Source: Cyanobacteria bacterium HKST-UBA04 (lineage in GTDB: Bacteria; Cyanobacteriota; Vampirovibrionia; Vampirovibrionales; JAGQHJ01). From it: a DNA stretch of 46,882 bases. Below, piece after piece: positions 31,776 through 38,968 of the stretch (within the stretch, counting starts at the first letter, position 1; each line of letters opens with the position of its first letter). Made by a program: the position numbers and the translations under genes. Where the stretch lies: positions 1 through 46,882 of the forward strand of contig JAGQHJ010000012.1 in assembly GCA_020431915.1 (NCBI GenBank), read 5' to 3'. The notes below the pieces were generated by a model. It was not told the DNA's origin and searched no databases. It saw only the letters and a program-made list of their open reading frames with translations.

Positions 31776-32438
31776 ATGAATCAGCCTACCCCGATGAAAG
31801 CCTTGACCATCCGGTTCAACCAGATGAAGAAAACCATGGTCAACCGGGTGCTGTACGCCATTAATCCGCAGTTGATTTATGGCGACGAGGATTTCTATTC
31901 CTCGACCCGCCTGAGCAAGCTTAAAAGCATTGAAGCCACGGCCAACTTGATGGTCGAGGTGTTTCAGCCCCGCTCGCTTGTCGACATTGGTTGTGGTGAA
32001 GGCTTGTTCCTGAATGTGTTTCACCAGCATGGCATCAACGTCATCGGTTGCGATATCAGTGAGGCGGCCCTGAAGGTCTCTTCGAAGGACTTCATTATTT
32101 TCCAGGCCGATGCCACCAAACCCATCCGGTTTAACCAGACGTTTGATCTGGCCATGTGTGTCGAGATTGCCGAGCACATTCCAAACCGGTGCAGTAGGCA
32201 GCTGGTTAAGACCCTGACGAAAGCCAGCGACACGGTGTTCTTTACAGCCGCCCCACCAGGCCAGGGGGGCGTGGGTCATATTAACGAGCAGCCGCAGGCT
32301 TTTTGGGAACGGTTGTTCCAGGACGAAGGGTTCAGTCTGGACGAGTCGTTGTCCCACTACTTCCGCACCACGTTGCAGGATGCCCAAGTGGTGTATTGGT
32401 TGTCGCGTAACATCATGATCTTCCGGCGCGATTCATAA
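31776..32438 (+). CDS. Class I SAM-dependent methyltransferase
   Basis: A 220-residue Methyltransf_11/23-type protein. Motif I is LVDIGCGEGLFLNVF (about 69-83), the acidic end of strand 2 is VIGCDISEAAL, and FQADATKPIRFNQTFDLAMCVEIAEHIP spans motifs II-III. The first 65 residues include YGDEDFYSSTRLSKLKSIEATA, often seen in sugar or lipid methyltransferases of surface-glycan clusters. The substrate is not deducible. No clear ribosome site before the ATG. A terminator-like hairpin follows at 32453. Confidence 0.82.
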   Translation: MNQPTPMKALTIRFNQMKKTMVNRVLYAINPQLIYGDEDFYSSTRLSKLKSIEATANLMVEVFQPRSLVDIGCGEGLFLNVFHQHGINVIGCDISEAALKVSSKDFIIFQADATKPIRFNQTFDLAMCVEIAEHIPNRCSRQLVKTLTKASDTVFFTAAPPGQGGVGHINEQPQAFWERLFQDEGFSLDESLSHYFRTTLQDAQVVYWLSRNIMIFRRDS

Positions 32439-32452
32439 ACGGTTTTTAGCCG

Positions 32453-32487
32453 ACACCGCTCCTCTTGCCGCGCGGTGTTTATTATTC
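32453..32487 (+). terminator. Terminator after the methyltransferase gene
   Basis: ACACCGC pairs with GCGGTGT across 12 nt and is followed by TTATTATT. It lies 15 bp after the stop codon and before the plsC-like gene. Confidence 0.5.
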
Positions 32488-32514
32488 CCGTCACGGTTTG
32501 TTTTTCTGGTTTGA

Positions 32515-33204
32515 ATGTGTGGGATGCACGAAGCAAAACCCTTAAACCCGGCCGATGGCACACAACGGGACAAATATTACGAGACCTTTGCCGATACCGC
32601 CTTCAGCAGGGTTACCTATGTTAGGCAGTTGCTGGTGCTGTGGTTTATTGTGGCCCCGCTGTACTGTACCCTGAATTTTTGGCCCCGGTTTTTAAACCGC
32701 CAGCGCATTCCTTCGCGCGGGCAGTCGTATATGGTGGTGGCCAACCATATTTCCCTGAGCGACCCGCCGCTGATTACCACTCTTCTGAATCGTCCTGTGG
32801 CCTTTATGGCCAAGCGCGAACTCTTTCTTAACCCGATTGTGGCTCGTATCCTTCGCTTTCTTGGGGCCTTCCAGGTGAACCGAGACAAGCCGTCGCGCCA
32901 TACCCTCAAAACGGCTTTTAACGTGTTGCGCACGGACAGTGGCTGGGTGCTGGGCATGTTTCCAGAGGGGACACGCCAAAAGGATGCCGATAAAACTGGG
33001 CAGTTGCAGGATCTTAAATCGGGCTATACGGTGTTTGCCACCAAAACCCAAAAGCCGGTTCTGCCCGTTGGCATTTACCGGGATTCGGCCCATGGGGGGC
33101 GGTATACCTTGAATGTGGGGCATTTGATTACCGATGTTTCGGATGCCCAGGCCTTGCACCAGGCGGTTGAAAGCCAGCTAACCGATCTGTTGGCCGGCCA
33201 CTAA
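32515..33204 (+). CDS. plsC: 1-acyl-glycerol-3-phosphate acyltransferase (PlsC family)
   Basis: Membrane-associated acyltransferase that makes phosphatidic acid or a related lipid. Length 229. The catalytic NHxxxxD motif is NHISLSD (77-83), motif II lies in FLGAFQVNRD, and FPEGTR (149-154) binds the glycerol phosphate. KPVLPVGIYR is block IV. A hydrophobic N-terminal anchor is present (LLVLWFIVAPLYCTLNFW). The first ATG lacks a Shine-Dalgarno sequence and a second ATG three codons in is equally possible. The closest paralogues acylate lysophosphatidate, though other lipid acceptors occur in this family. Confidence 0.9.
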   Translation: MCGMHEAKPLNPADGTQRDKYYETFADTAFSRVTYVRQLLVLWFIVAPLYCTLNFWPRFLNRQRIPSRGQSYMVVANHISLSDPPLITTLLNRPVAFMAKRELFLNPIVARILRFLGAFQVNRDKPSRHTLKTAFNVLRTDSGWVLGMFPEGTRQKDADKTGQLQDLKSGYTVFATKTQKPVLPVGIYRDSAHGGRYTLNVGHLITDVSDAQALHQAVESQLTDLLAGH

Positions 33205-33236
33205 GGCTTAACATAATTAAACATATTATTAAAAAA

Positions 33237-33263
33237 ACATACATATCTTGTTTTCATGTATGT
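33237..33263. repeat. Inverted repeat between plsC and the EF-hand gene
   Basis: ACATACAT and ATGTATGT flank 11 bp, in an AT-rich stretch 60 bp upstream of the EF-hand gene. It could be an operator for that gene; there is no U-run. Confidence 0.5.
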
Positions 33264-33324
33264 AAGAAGAGAGCCCCCCATAGCTTATTGAGACGTTTTA
33301 CGAGAGAAAGAAGAGGACGCCCAG

Positions 33325-33966
33325 ATGAACATGCGTGCCCCTGTCACGACCCGTATGCTGACGGCATTGGATCGTAACGCCAACTGGATTGGTACCGACA
33401 AGAGTATTGCTCTGGATCGCGCCGGTTTTGCCCAGGCGGCCATTGATCTGATTGAAATCGGTAAAAAAGACAACGATGAATCGGCCTACAAGGAAGCCGG
33501 TGCCATTGCCACCTTTGTTTTCGGCGGTTCCGAAAAGCGTGTGGTAGACGGCAAGGAAACCACCCTTGGTGTGGGGCTGTACCCCGACACCAACCATGAC
33601 GGCGTGGTCAGTTTCCTGGAGCTGCAGGAGTTGGCCGAGGCTGATGGTGACATCAGCGATTTCTCGACGACCGATTTTGAAGAATATTTTGGTGAAGAAA
33701 AAACCCAGAAGGGTGGTAACAAGTTCGGTATTGAAGACCTGAAAGCGGAAGCCGAAGACGGTGTGTTTGTGCCGAAAACGACTACCACCGATACCACCAC
33801 CGATACCACTACGGACACCACCACCGATACGACCAATGACACGACAACCGATACGACGAGCTTGCCCAGTGAAGGTCTGGATCTGAACACCCTGCTCCTG
33901 CAACTGGTCACCTTGCTCATTACCCAGTTGTTGGGTCAGTCCGCATTCGGCAGCAACCGCGTTTAG
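33325..33966 (+). CDS. EF-hand protein with Thr/Asp repeat
   Basis: A 213-residue protein of unknown role with a canonical 12-residue calcium loop: D88, N90, D92-G93, S96 and E99 in DTNHDGVVSFLE. A second, partial acidic loop follows (DGDISDF). Next is a low-complexity linker of about 27 residues made of TTDT/TTTD units, and then a C-terminal hydrophobic helix (LNTLLLQLVTLLITQLLG). ATG with AGAGG 8 nt upstream. There is no N-terminal signal peptide. The layout of a folded Ca-binding head, an extended acidic linker and a hydrophobic tail suggests attachment or assembly, but this is inference. The repeat region (33779-33860) is a candidate for length variation. Confidence 0.82.
   Translation: MNMRAPVTTRMLTALDRNANWIGTDKSIALDRAGFAQAAIDLIEIGKKDNDESAYKEAGAIATFVFGGSEKRVVDGKETTLGVGLYPDTNHDGVVSFLELQELAEADGDISDFSTTDFEEYFGEEKTQKGGNKFGIEDLKAEAEDGVFVPKTTTTDTTTDTTTDTTTDTTNDTTTDTTSLPSEGLDLNTLLLQLVTLLITQLLGQSAFGSNRV
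33779..33860 (+). repeat. In-frame ACC/ACT-GAT repeat
   Basis: A run of ACC, ACT, ACG, GAT and GAC codons encodes the TTTD units. Synonymous variation between units shows it is not a recent perfect expansion. Confidence 0.8.
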
Positions 33967-34010
33967 TCATCGCGTCGCGTCCGTTTCCAAAAGCCCCCCA
34001 ATTTAAAGCC

Positions 34011-35132
34011 TTAAACCGGCACCGTTACTCCTGTTTCGGTCGCCGGTTTTTGCTGGGCTGCATGGTCCAGTGCCTCGCTTAGATGCCGGGCAATGGTTTG
34101 GCTGGCGGCCCCGTTGCCGTAATGGTGACGAATAGGTTCCTTGGCCAGCGAGTCGGCCTGTTCGATGGCGACCACCAGTTTGTTGGCATCCAGTCCCACA
34201 ATTTGGTTCCACCCGGCTTGAACAGTTTCCGTCCATTCGGTTTCGGTGCGCATGGTTACGCACGGCACGTTGGCAAACACGGCTTCCTTTTGCACGCCAC
34301 CCGAATCCGTCACAATCAGGCTGGCATGGCGCTCGGCCATCAGCATCTCGAAATACCCCATCGGATCCGTCAGGCGGATATGCCGGTACGGGCCGAATGA
34401 CTCGACCATGGCCTTGATGCGCGGGTGTACCGGAAACAGGATGGGGGTGCCCAGACTATCGAGGGTCGTCAAGATGGTTTTGACCTGTTCGGGCTGGTCG
34501 GTGCTTTCGGCCCGGTGCATGGTCATCAGCCAGTACTGCTTGGCACCCAGCTCCAGCTCATCAAGCAGTCCGGCACATTGCTGTTCGGCCAGCGGGCCAA
34601 ACTGATCCACGGCATCGAGCATGACGTCGCCCACCCATAAAACACCCTGGCTCATGCCTTCATTGGCCAGGTGATCCGTGGCCGTTTGCGTGGGGGTGTA
34701 CAGCCACGTTGACACATGGTCGGTGACCACGCGGTTGATTTCCTCGGGCATGCGACGGTTAAAACTGCGCAGACCGGCCTCGACGTGGGCGACGGGGATA
34801 TGCAGTTTGACGGCAGCCAGTGCCCCGGCAATCGTGGCATTGGTGTCGCCATAAACCAATACGGCATCAGGTTTTTCAGAAATTAAAATTTCCTCAATGG
34901 CCTTAAGCCCCTCGCCGGTTTGCCATCCGTGGGAGCCTGAGCCAATGGCTAGCTGGTGGGTGGGTTTGGTCATGTTTAGCTGGTCGTAAAACACGGCCGA
35001 CATATTTTCGTCGTAATGCTGGCCGGTATGCACAGACAGGCACTCGAAACCGGCTTCTTGCAGGGCCAATGACACCGGTGCAGCCTTAATAAACTGCGGA
35101 CGGGCCCCGACGATGGTTAGGATGCGTTTCAT
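34011..35132 (-). CDS. wecB: UDP-N-acetylglucosamine 2-epimerase (non-hydrolysing)
   Basis: Makes UDP-ManNAc from UDP-GlcNAc for surface polysaccharides. Length 373, normal. The GT-B-fold family signature is clear: VGARPQFIKAAPV at the start, VHTGQHYDENMS, VYGDTNATIAGALAA, VAHVEAGLRSFNRRMPEEINR, TMHRAES, LTDPMGYFEM and TDSGGVQKEAVF. The His/Glu-rich HVEAGLR and PEEINR blocks carry active-site residues. It is alone on its strand, so which glycan it serves is not given by an operon. The flagellar glycan operon 4 kb to the right is a candidate. Long divergent leader region with hairpins. Confidence 0.94.
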   Translation of the reverse strand: MKRILTIVGARPQFIKAAPVSLALQEAGFECLSVHTGQHYDENMSAVFYDQLNMTKPTHQLAIGSGSHGWQTGEGLKAIEEILISEKPDAVLVYGDTNATIAGALAAVKLHIPVAHVEAGLRSFNRRMPEEINRVVTDHVSTWLYTPTQTATDHLANEGMSQGVLWVGDVMLDAVDQFGPLAEQQCAGLLDELELGAKQYWLMTMHRAESTDQPEQVKTILTTLDSLGTPILFPVHPRIKAMVESFGPYRHIRLTDPMGYFEMLMAERHASLIVTDSGGVQKEAVFANVPCVTMRTETEWTETVQAGWNQIVGLDANKLVVAIEQADSLAKEPIRHHYGNGAASQTIARHLSEALDHAAQQKPATETGVTVPV

Positions 35133-35248
35133 AAGGCGCTCTGTTAAACCCTTTTGCTAGCTGCTACAGCCCCCTTTTGGGGTACCGAAACACAGTGTAG
35201 CACACACGTGTTACCGACCCTAAGGCCCTGCCATGGCCGCTATACCTT

Positions 35249-35284
35249 GGCCATGACTGGTCATGACCGGCTATGGCCTTTTTT
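35249..35284 (+). terminator. Terminator-like hairpin with no upstream gene
   Basis: GGCCAT pairs with ATGGCC around an inner GGTCATGACC palindrome and is followed by TTTTTT. On the plus strand no gene lies between the wecB start and this hairpin, so it could end a small RNA. Confidence 0.5.
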
Positions 35285-35307
35285 GTTAAGAAATGTGTCA
35301 TTTACGC

Positions 35308-35347
35308 CAAAAAAAGACCGATTCGGGCAGTTTTTTACTGAATCGGT
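35308..35347 (-). terminator. Terminator-like hairpin, strong on the minus strand
   Basis: ACCGATTC pairs with GAATCGGT around a CAG/CTG inner stem. On the minus strand it is followed by CTTTTTTT; on the plus strand by TGTTTATTT. It would shield wecB from minus-strand transcripts coming from the right. Confidence 0.55.
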
Positions 35348-35364
35348 TGTTTATTTAAATAAGA

Positions 35365-35370
35365 TATACT
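35365..35370 (+). promoter_or_regulatory. Candidate -10 box for the small gene at 35424
   Basis: TATACT in an AT-rich stretch directly after the hairpin, 53 bp before the ATG. No clear -35 sequence; TTGTTT lies only 12 bp upstream. Confidence 0.3.
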
Positions 35371-35423
35371 TTAAGACGGACCATGACCCCACATACGGGA
35401 CGATTCAGGGATACCCAACCGCG

Positions 35424-35651
35424 ATGCGCCAACCTGCACACGATTCGCATAATGCCGAAGACCATGACGCCATCTTTACCACGATTCATGGGCAATTTGC
35501 TTCGCCCCAGGCTTTTGACGCGTCGTTTAACCCGACCGACTCCGAACAAACCACCTCTTTGAAGGCCTCGAAACGCCGCAGCCGCCGTTTGATGTCGATG
35601 TTGCGCGTGTTTGTCGGCCAAACCACCAAAGCGATGCAGGACTGGGTATAG
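35424..35651 (+). CDS. Small hypothetical protein, basic C-terminus
   Basis: A 75-residue protein of unknown function. The start is polar and His/Asp-rich (MRQPAHDSHNAEDHDAIFTT). The C-terminal third is strongly basic with a hydrophobic face (LKASKRRSRRLMSMLRVFVG), suggesting nucleic-acid or membrane contact. Codon choice matches the neighbouring genes better than the overlapping minus-strand frame. An in-frame extension upstream to 35154 crosses hairpins and is rejected. AGGGA lies 12 nt before the ATG. Confidence 0.5.
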   Translation: MRQPAHDSHNAEDHDAIFTTIHGQFASPQAFDASFNPTDSEQTTSLKASKRRSRRLMSMLRVFVGQTTKAMQDWV

Positions 35652-35907
35652 GCCGTCCGGACCCCGGCTGGACCGCTTCGGTTTCATCTGGCAAACCTCA
35701 TTAAAGCGGATGATGTGATGCTAGGCCCAAGCCGTTTTAATGGTATGATAGTGTTGTCTGTATTGGCCTCTGGCTCAGGCTGGACTGGGCAAATGCACCA
35801 TCTGCCGCTCCCCCCGATCCTAAGGGCCCGTGCGACACGCTGACCGTGTTATATATCCCGTTTTTGTCCTGTTCTAGACGGGTTTGTTCAGAGATTTCAA
35901 GCGCCCT

Positions 35908-36603
35908 ATGTCTTCATCCGGTTCCAAGCAACCTGATAATGCCGATTCCAACGCTGCCGACAAGGCTGCAGACGGCCAACAAGAGCCTAAAAAGCAGAAA
36001 ACGGTTCACGATTACGTTGAACTCATAGAAACCGTTGCTCGGGTTGAGTACAGCCGTTTGCCCAATCACCTGATTGACTACAGCGAGCTGGTCAACATTG
36101 GGGCCATTGCCGTGCATGTGTTGCTGACGGAAAATCCCGGCACGGAATACAACGTGACCTACCTTTCCACGGCCATCAAGTGGGCGGTTCGAAACGAACT
36201 GCGGTATCGCTACAAATGGTATTCCCTCAAAACCAACGAAGACAAAGAGCCGGATGATCCCAATCTGAAGGGCAGTAAATCGAAGGTTAAGAGCAAGGTT
36301 TACGAAACCATCCTGTCGGCCGACGCCATGCGCGACCAGGAAAACCCGATGGAGTTGAAGGACGACTCGCAGGGGCCTGAGGAAAACGCCGAGCTAAAGG
36401 AAATGGCCTTGGTTGTGCGCGAGTCTATTAACAAGCTGCCGCCCCGCGAGAAAAACATTCTGGAAGCCCGCTTCTACAAAAACATGAAGATGCGTGAGAT
36501 TGGTGAAATCTACAATATTTCGCCTTCCCGTATTTCACGTATCCTGCAATCCGGGTTGAGCAAAGTTAAGCGTGATCTGCAAAAACGCGGCTACGTCTAC
36601 TAG
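35908..36603 (+). CDS. FliA-like sigma-70 family sigma factor
   Basis: RNA polymerase sigma factor of the FliA/WhiG/SigF-like group. With the ATG at 35908 it has 231 residues: a disordered Lys/Asp/Gln-rich start (1-30), then region 2 (LIDYSELVNIGAIAVHVLL, then YLSTAIKWAVRNELRYRYKW). A short region 3 follows, and then region 4 (INKLPPREKNILEARFYKNM with the helix-turn-helix MREIGEIYNISPSRISRIL). Region 3 is unusually charged (Lys/Ser/Asp-rich). Placement among flagellar and surface genes makes a motility regulon likely, but its target promoters are not visible. A TTG eight codons upstream is possible; ribosome sites are weak for both. Confidence 0.85.
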   Translation: MSSSGSKQPDNADSNAADKAADGQQEPKKQKTVHDYVELIETVARVEYSRLPNHLIDYSELVNIGAIAVHVLLTENPGTEYNVTYLSTAIKWAVRNELRYRYKWYSLKTNEDKEPDDPNLKGSKSKVKSKVYETILSADAMRDQENPMELKDDSQGPEENAELKEMALVVRESINKLPPREKNILEARFYKNMKMREIGEIYNISPSRISRILQSGLSKVKRDLQKRGYVY

Positions 36604-36637
36604 GCAACGTTTTCCGGGCACGCGGTTTTACAGGGAT

Positions 36638-37279
36638 TTAGAAGAGGTGGGCATCGCGTACCATATCGTTGTCAATTTGACCCATGGTGCTTTGCAGGCC
36701 GCCGAGATACTGGTATTGGTTGTCGCCGGTAATTTCGCCGCTTAGCTTGGTGCCGTAATAGGTGGCCATACCGCCAGCGGCAACAACCCCGGCGGCACCC
36801 AGCGGGCTAAGCTTGGACAAGAACCCGGCAATGGCTGGCAAGGGGTTTAGGTTGGGCAGGGTTGAAACGGCTTTGCCCAACAATGGTCCCAGCACGCGGC
36901 CGCTGCCGGCCAGGGTTCTGGCAAGGGCACCGCCCATAAAGCCCCACATGCCAGGGAAGGCCACGGTCAAGCCGATAGCCGCCAGGGCAATGGGAATCCA
37001 GTTGTCGGCAACAACGTCCTGGAACAGCCGGGTTTTGTATTTCAGGAAGCTTCGCAGGCCCATGAACCAGCGCGAGTCGGTCAGCCACATGGCCGATTTG
37101 GTAAACATCTCATTGCCCGAATAGGCGCCATAGGACCGCATCAGCTGGTCCATCTCCATTTCCTTTCGGAACAGATGGTAGCTCAGGCGTGCATTGTGCT
37201 CCCGGCTGTGAAATGAATCATTCAGCTTCAGGAGTCCGGCGCCTGCAACGGCTAAACCTATGGCTACGTTGGCTATCAT
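36638..37279 (-). CDS. Hypothetical membrane protein
   Basis: A 213-residue protein I do not recognise. Hydrophobic, Gly/Ala-rich segments lie at the N-terminus (MIANVAIGLAVAGAGLLKL), in the middle (WIPIALAAIGLTVAFPGMWG) and near the end (GAAGVVAAGGMATYYG), with polar helical regions between. About 120 bp separate it from the proline-rich gene upstream, and the two may form an operon. It converges on the sigma factor gene with 34 bp between stops. No ribosome site stronger than ACAGG. Confidence 0.7.
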   Translation of the reverse strand: MIANVAIGLAVAGAGLLKLNDSFHSREHNARLSYHLFRKEMEMDQLMRSYGAYSGNEMFTKSAMWLTDSRWFMGLRSFLKYKTRLFQDVVADNWIPIALAAIGLTVAFPGMWGFMGGALARTLAGSGRVLGPLLGKAVSTLPNLNPLPAIAGFLSKLSPLGAAGVVAAGGMATYYGTKLSGEITGDNQYQYLGGLQSTMGQIDNDMVRDAHLF

Positions 37280-37408
37280 GGGCCTGTGTTAACGGTATCC
37301 TTTATCTCGTGTCTTTATCTCGTATCTCGCGTGGTGGCTTCCCCGGTGCCCCCCTGATGGTTTCGATGGTTTCGGCTTGCCTTAAATTCCCCCTGAGATT
37401 AGGCGCTA

Positions 37409-38728
37409 TTAGCCGCTTTTTCTCTTATAAAACGGCTCAACCTCCCTTTTTGACAGTGGTGAGGTGTGGTAGGTGGCAACCCCTGGATAAACTTGGCTGC
37501 CGGGGCTGGTTGGCTGCATAACCTTGGGCTTGGGCGTCCAGTCGGTGGGCTCTGGGATGGGGCTGGAGCTGTAGGAACCCGATTCGTCGTAGGGTTCGCT
37601 TTCCCATCGGGGCCGGCCGTTGACGAAGCGTCGCCGGATGGCCATGATGTGGCCCGGTTCAAAATTGTACATACCGTGCTTGTAAGACAGGTTTTGCAGT
37701 TCATTCATGACATGGTCGGGCAGGTAGCTGATACGGCCCACCTTGTACTGGGTAATCAGCGGAAAGCGGACCTCTGGGGCTTCGTCGCGCAAAATGTCAA
37801 TAGACATCTGGATGGCCGACCGGCTGATGAGATCCATGAACTGCTTGGCCTTTTTGGCATCGGTGGTGTCTCCCGTGTCTTCGTTGAGCGACTTCAGGGT
37901 GGGGGGTTCGTATAGGGACGGGTAGTGCTCGATGAGCAGTGACAGGTTAACCGCTGCGTTTTGGCGACGCGTAATGTGGTTCGAGTGGAAGTACTTCTGG
38001 ATTTGCTGCAGTTGCCGGTACAGGTAGGTTAACTCTTCAATGGTCATGGTTTGCCCGTTGGGGTAGCGCAGCAAAATGTCGCGGTAGGCGTCCACGTTTA
38101 AGCCGTTATGGCTGGGTGGGGCCGGTGAGATCGGTGGGGCTGGTGGCATAGGTGGCAGTGCTTCGGGTGGTGGCATCGGTGGGGCTGCTGCCGGCATGGG
38201 CATCGGCAACGGCGGCCTGTTGGCAGCGGCCGTGTTGTACTGGTTTACCTGGTTTACATAGCCAGGGTAAGCTGGCTGGGCTGTCCATGGGCGCTGCTGC
38301 TGGTTGACATGGGTATTGAACAGGCACGGGGCCAGTTCGTCGGGTTTGGGCAGGTTGAACAGGGTGGATGGGCTGATATTGTTTAACCATTGATTCGGGT
38401 TCTGCACCCCTTGAAGCCCTTGAATGGCGGGTGGCGTGGCCTGCCATTGCAGGGGCCACTGGAGCTGCCGGCCTACGGGAACCGTGGCCGCCATTGGCCC
38501 GGCCGGTGTTACCGGTATGGGGCCGTAAAATGGTGGGGTATAGTGGCCAAAAGCGACATTTCCCGCTTGTTTTACAAAGCGGTCGGGTGGGCCTATGGCG
38601 TTAATCGGGCGGGTGGTTGCCGGGTTTTCGGTCGCAGCCTTGCTTCGGCTGGAGCGCCTGGATGAAAGCGCGTTCAAGCCGGATCCCGAGAGAACGTCTT
38701 GGATGAAATTAACCATGGCAGGTGTCAA
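37409..38728 (-). CDS. Proline-rich protein of unknown function
   Basis: A 439-residue protein from the TTG at 38728, supported by AAGGGGG 10 nt upstream; an ATG four codons in has no ribosome site. Residues 1-60 are basic and Ser-rich, and 60-210 are Pro/Gln/Asn-rich with a polyproline section (PPLPMPMPAAAPPMPPPEAL). A folded-looking helical domain of about 180 residues follows (GLNVDAYRDILLRYPNGQTM through FEPGHIMAIRRRF). The tail is again Pro/Ser-rich. Like the 850-residue protein at 23.5 kb it has a proline-rich front and no signal peptide. Function unknown; lineage-specific by appearance. Confidence 0.75.
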   Translation of the reverse strand: MTPAMVNFIQDVLSGSGLNALSSRRSSRSKAATENPATTRPINAIGPPDRFVKQAGNVAFGHYTPPFYGPIPVTPAGPMAATVPVGRQLQWPLQWQATPPAIQGLQGVQNPNQWLNNISPSTLFNLPKPDELAPCLFNTHVNQQQRPWTAQPAYPGYVNQVNQYNTAAANRPPLPMPMPAAAPPMPPPEALPPMPPAPPISPAPPSHNGLNVDAYRDILLRYPNGQTMTIEELTYLYRQLQQIQKYFHSNHITRRQNAAVNLSLLIEHYPSLYEPPTLKSLNEDTGDTTDAKKAKQFMDLISRSAIQMSIDILRDEAPEVRFPLITQYKVGRISYLPDHVMNELQNLSYKHGMYNFEPGHIMAIRRRFVNGRPRWESEPYDESGSYSSSPIPEPTDWTPKPKVMQPTSPGSQVYPGVATYHTSPLSKREVEPFYKRKSG

Positions 38729-38968
38729 TGGTATCTATCCCCCTTAGTATATAAACGGTTTTACAGGGAAAATGTTGCTAGGTCCGGTCCCTATCGTAAC
38801 GAAGCCGAATATCGGCAGGATGTGGGAGGACAAGGCCAAAAGGCTCTACTAGACTGTAGAGGCGCGGGACTATTCCGCGACAGTGAAAAAATTGGCCGAA
38901 ATTAAATAAAAACAGGGCTTTTTTGAAAATTTACCAGTCAAAAAGGTCTTGAACAAGGGAATTTGTTC

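Noticed and set aside
35355..35687. 110-codon minus-strand open frame opposite the small basic gene
   Set aside because: Codon usage and residue composition favour the plus-strand gene, although the minus-strand-oriented terminator at 35308 left some doubt.
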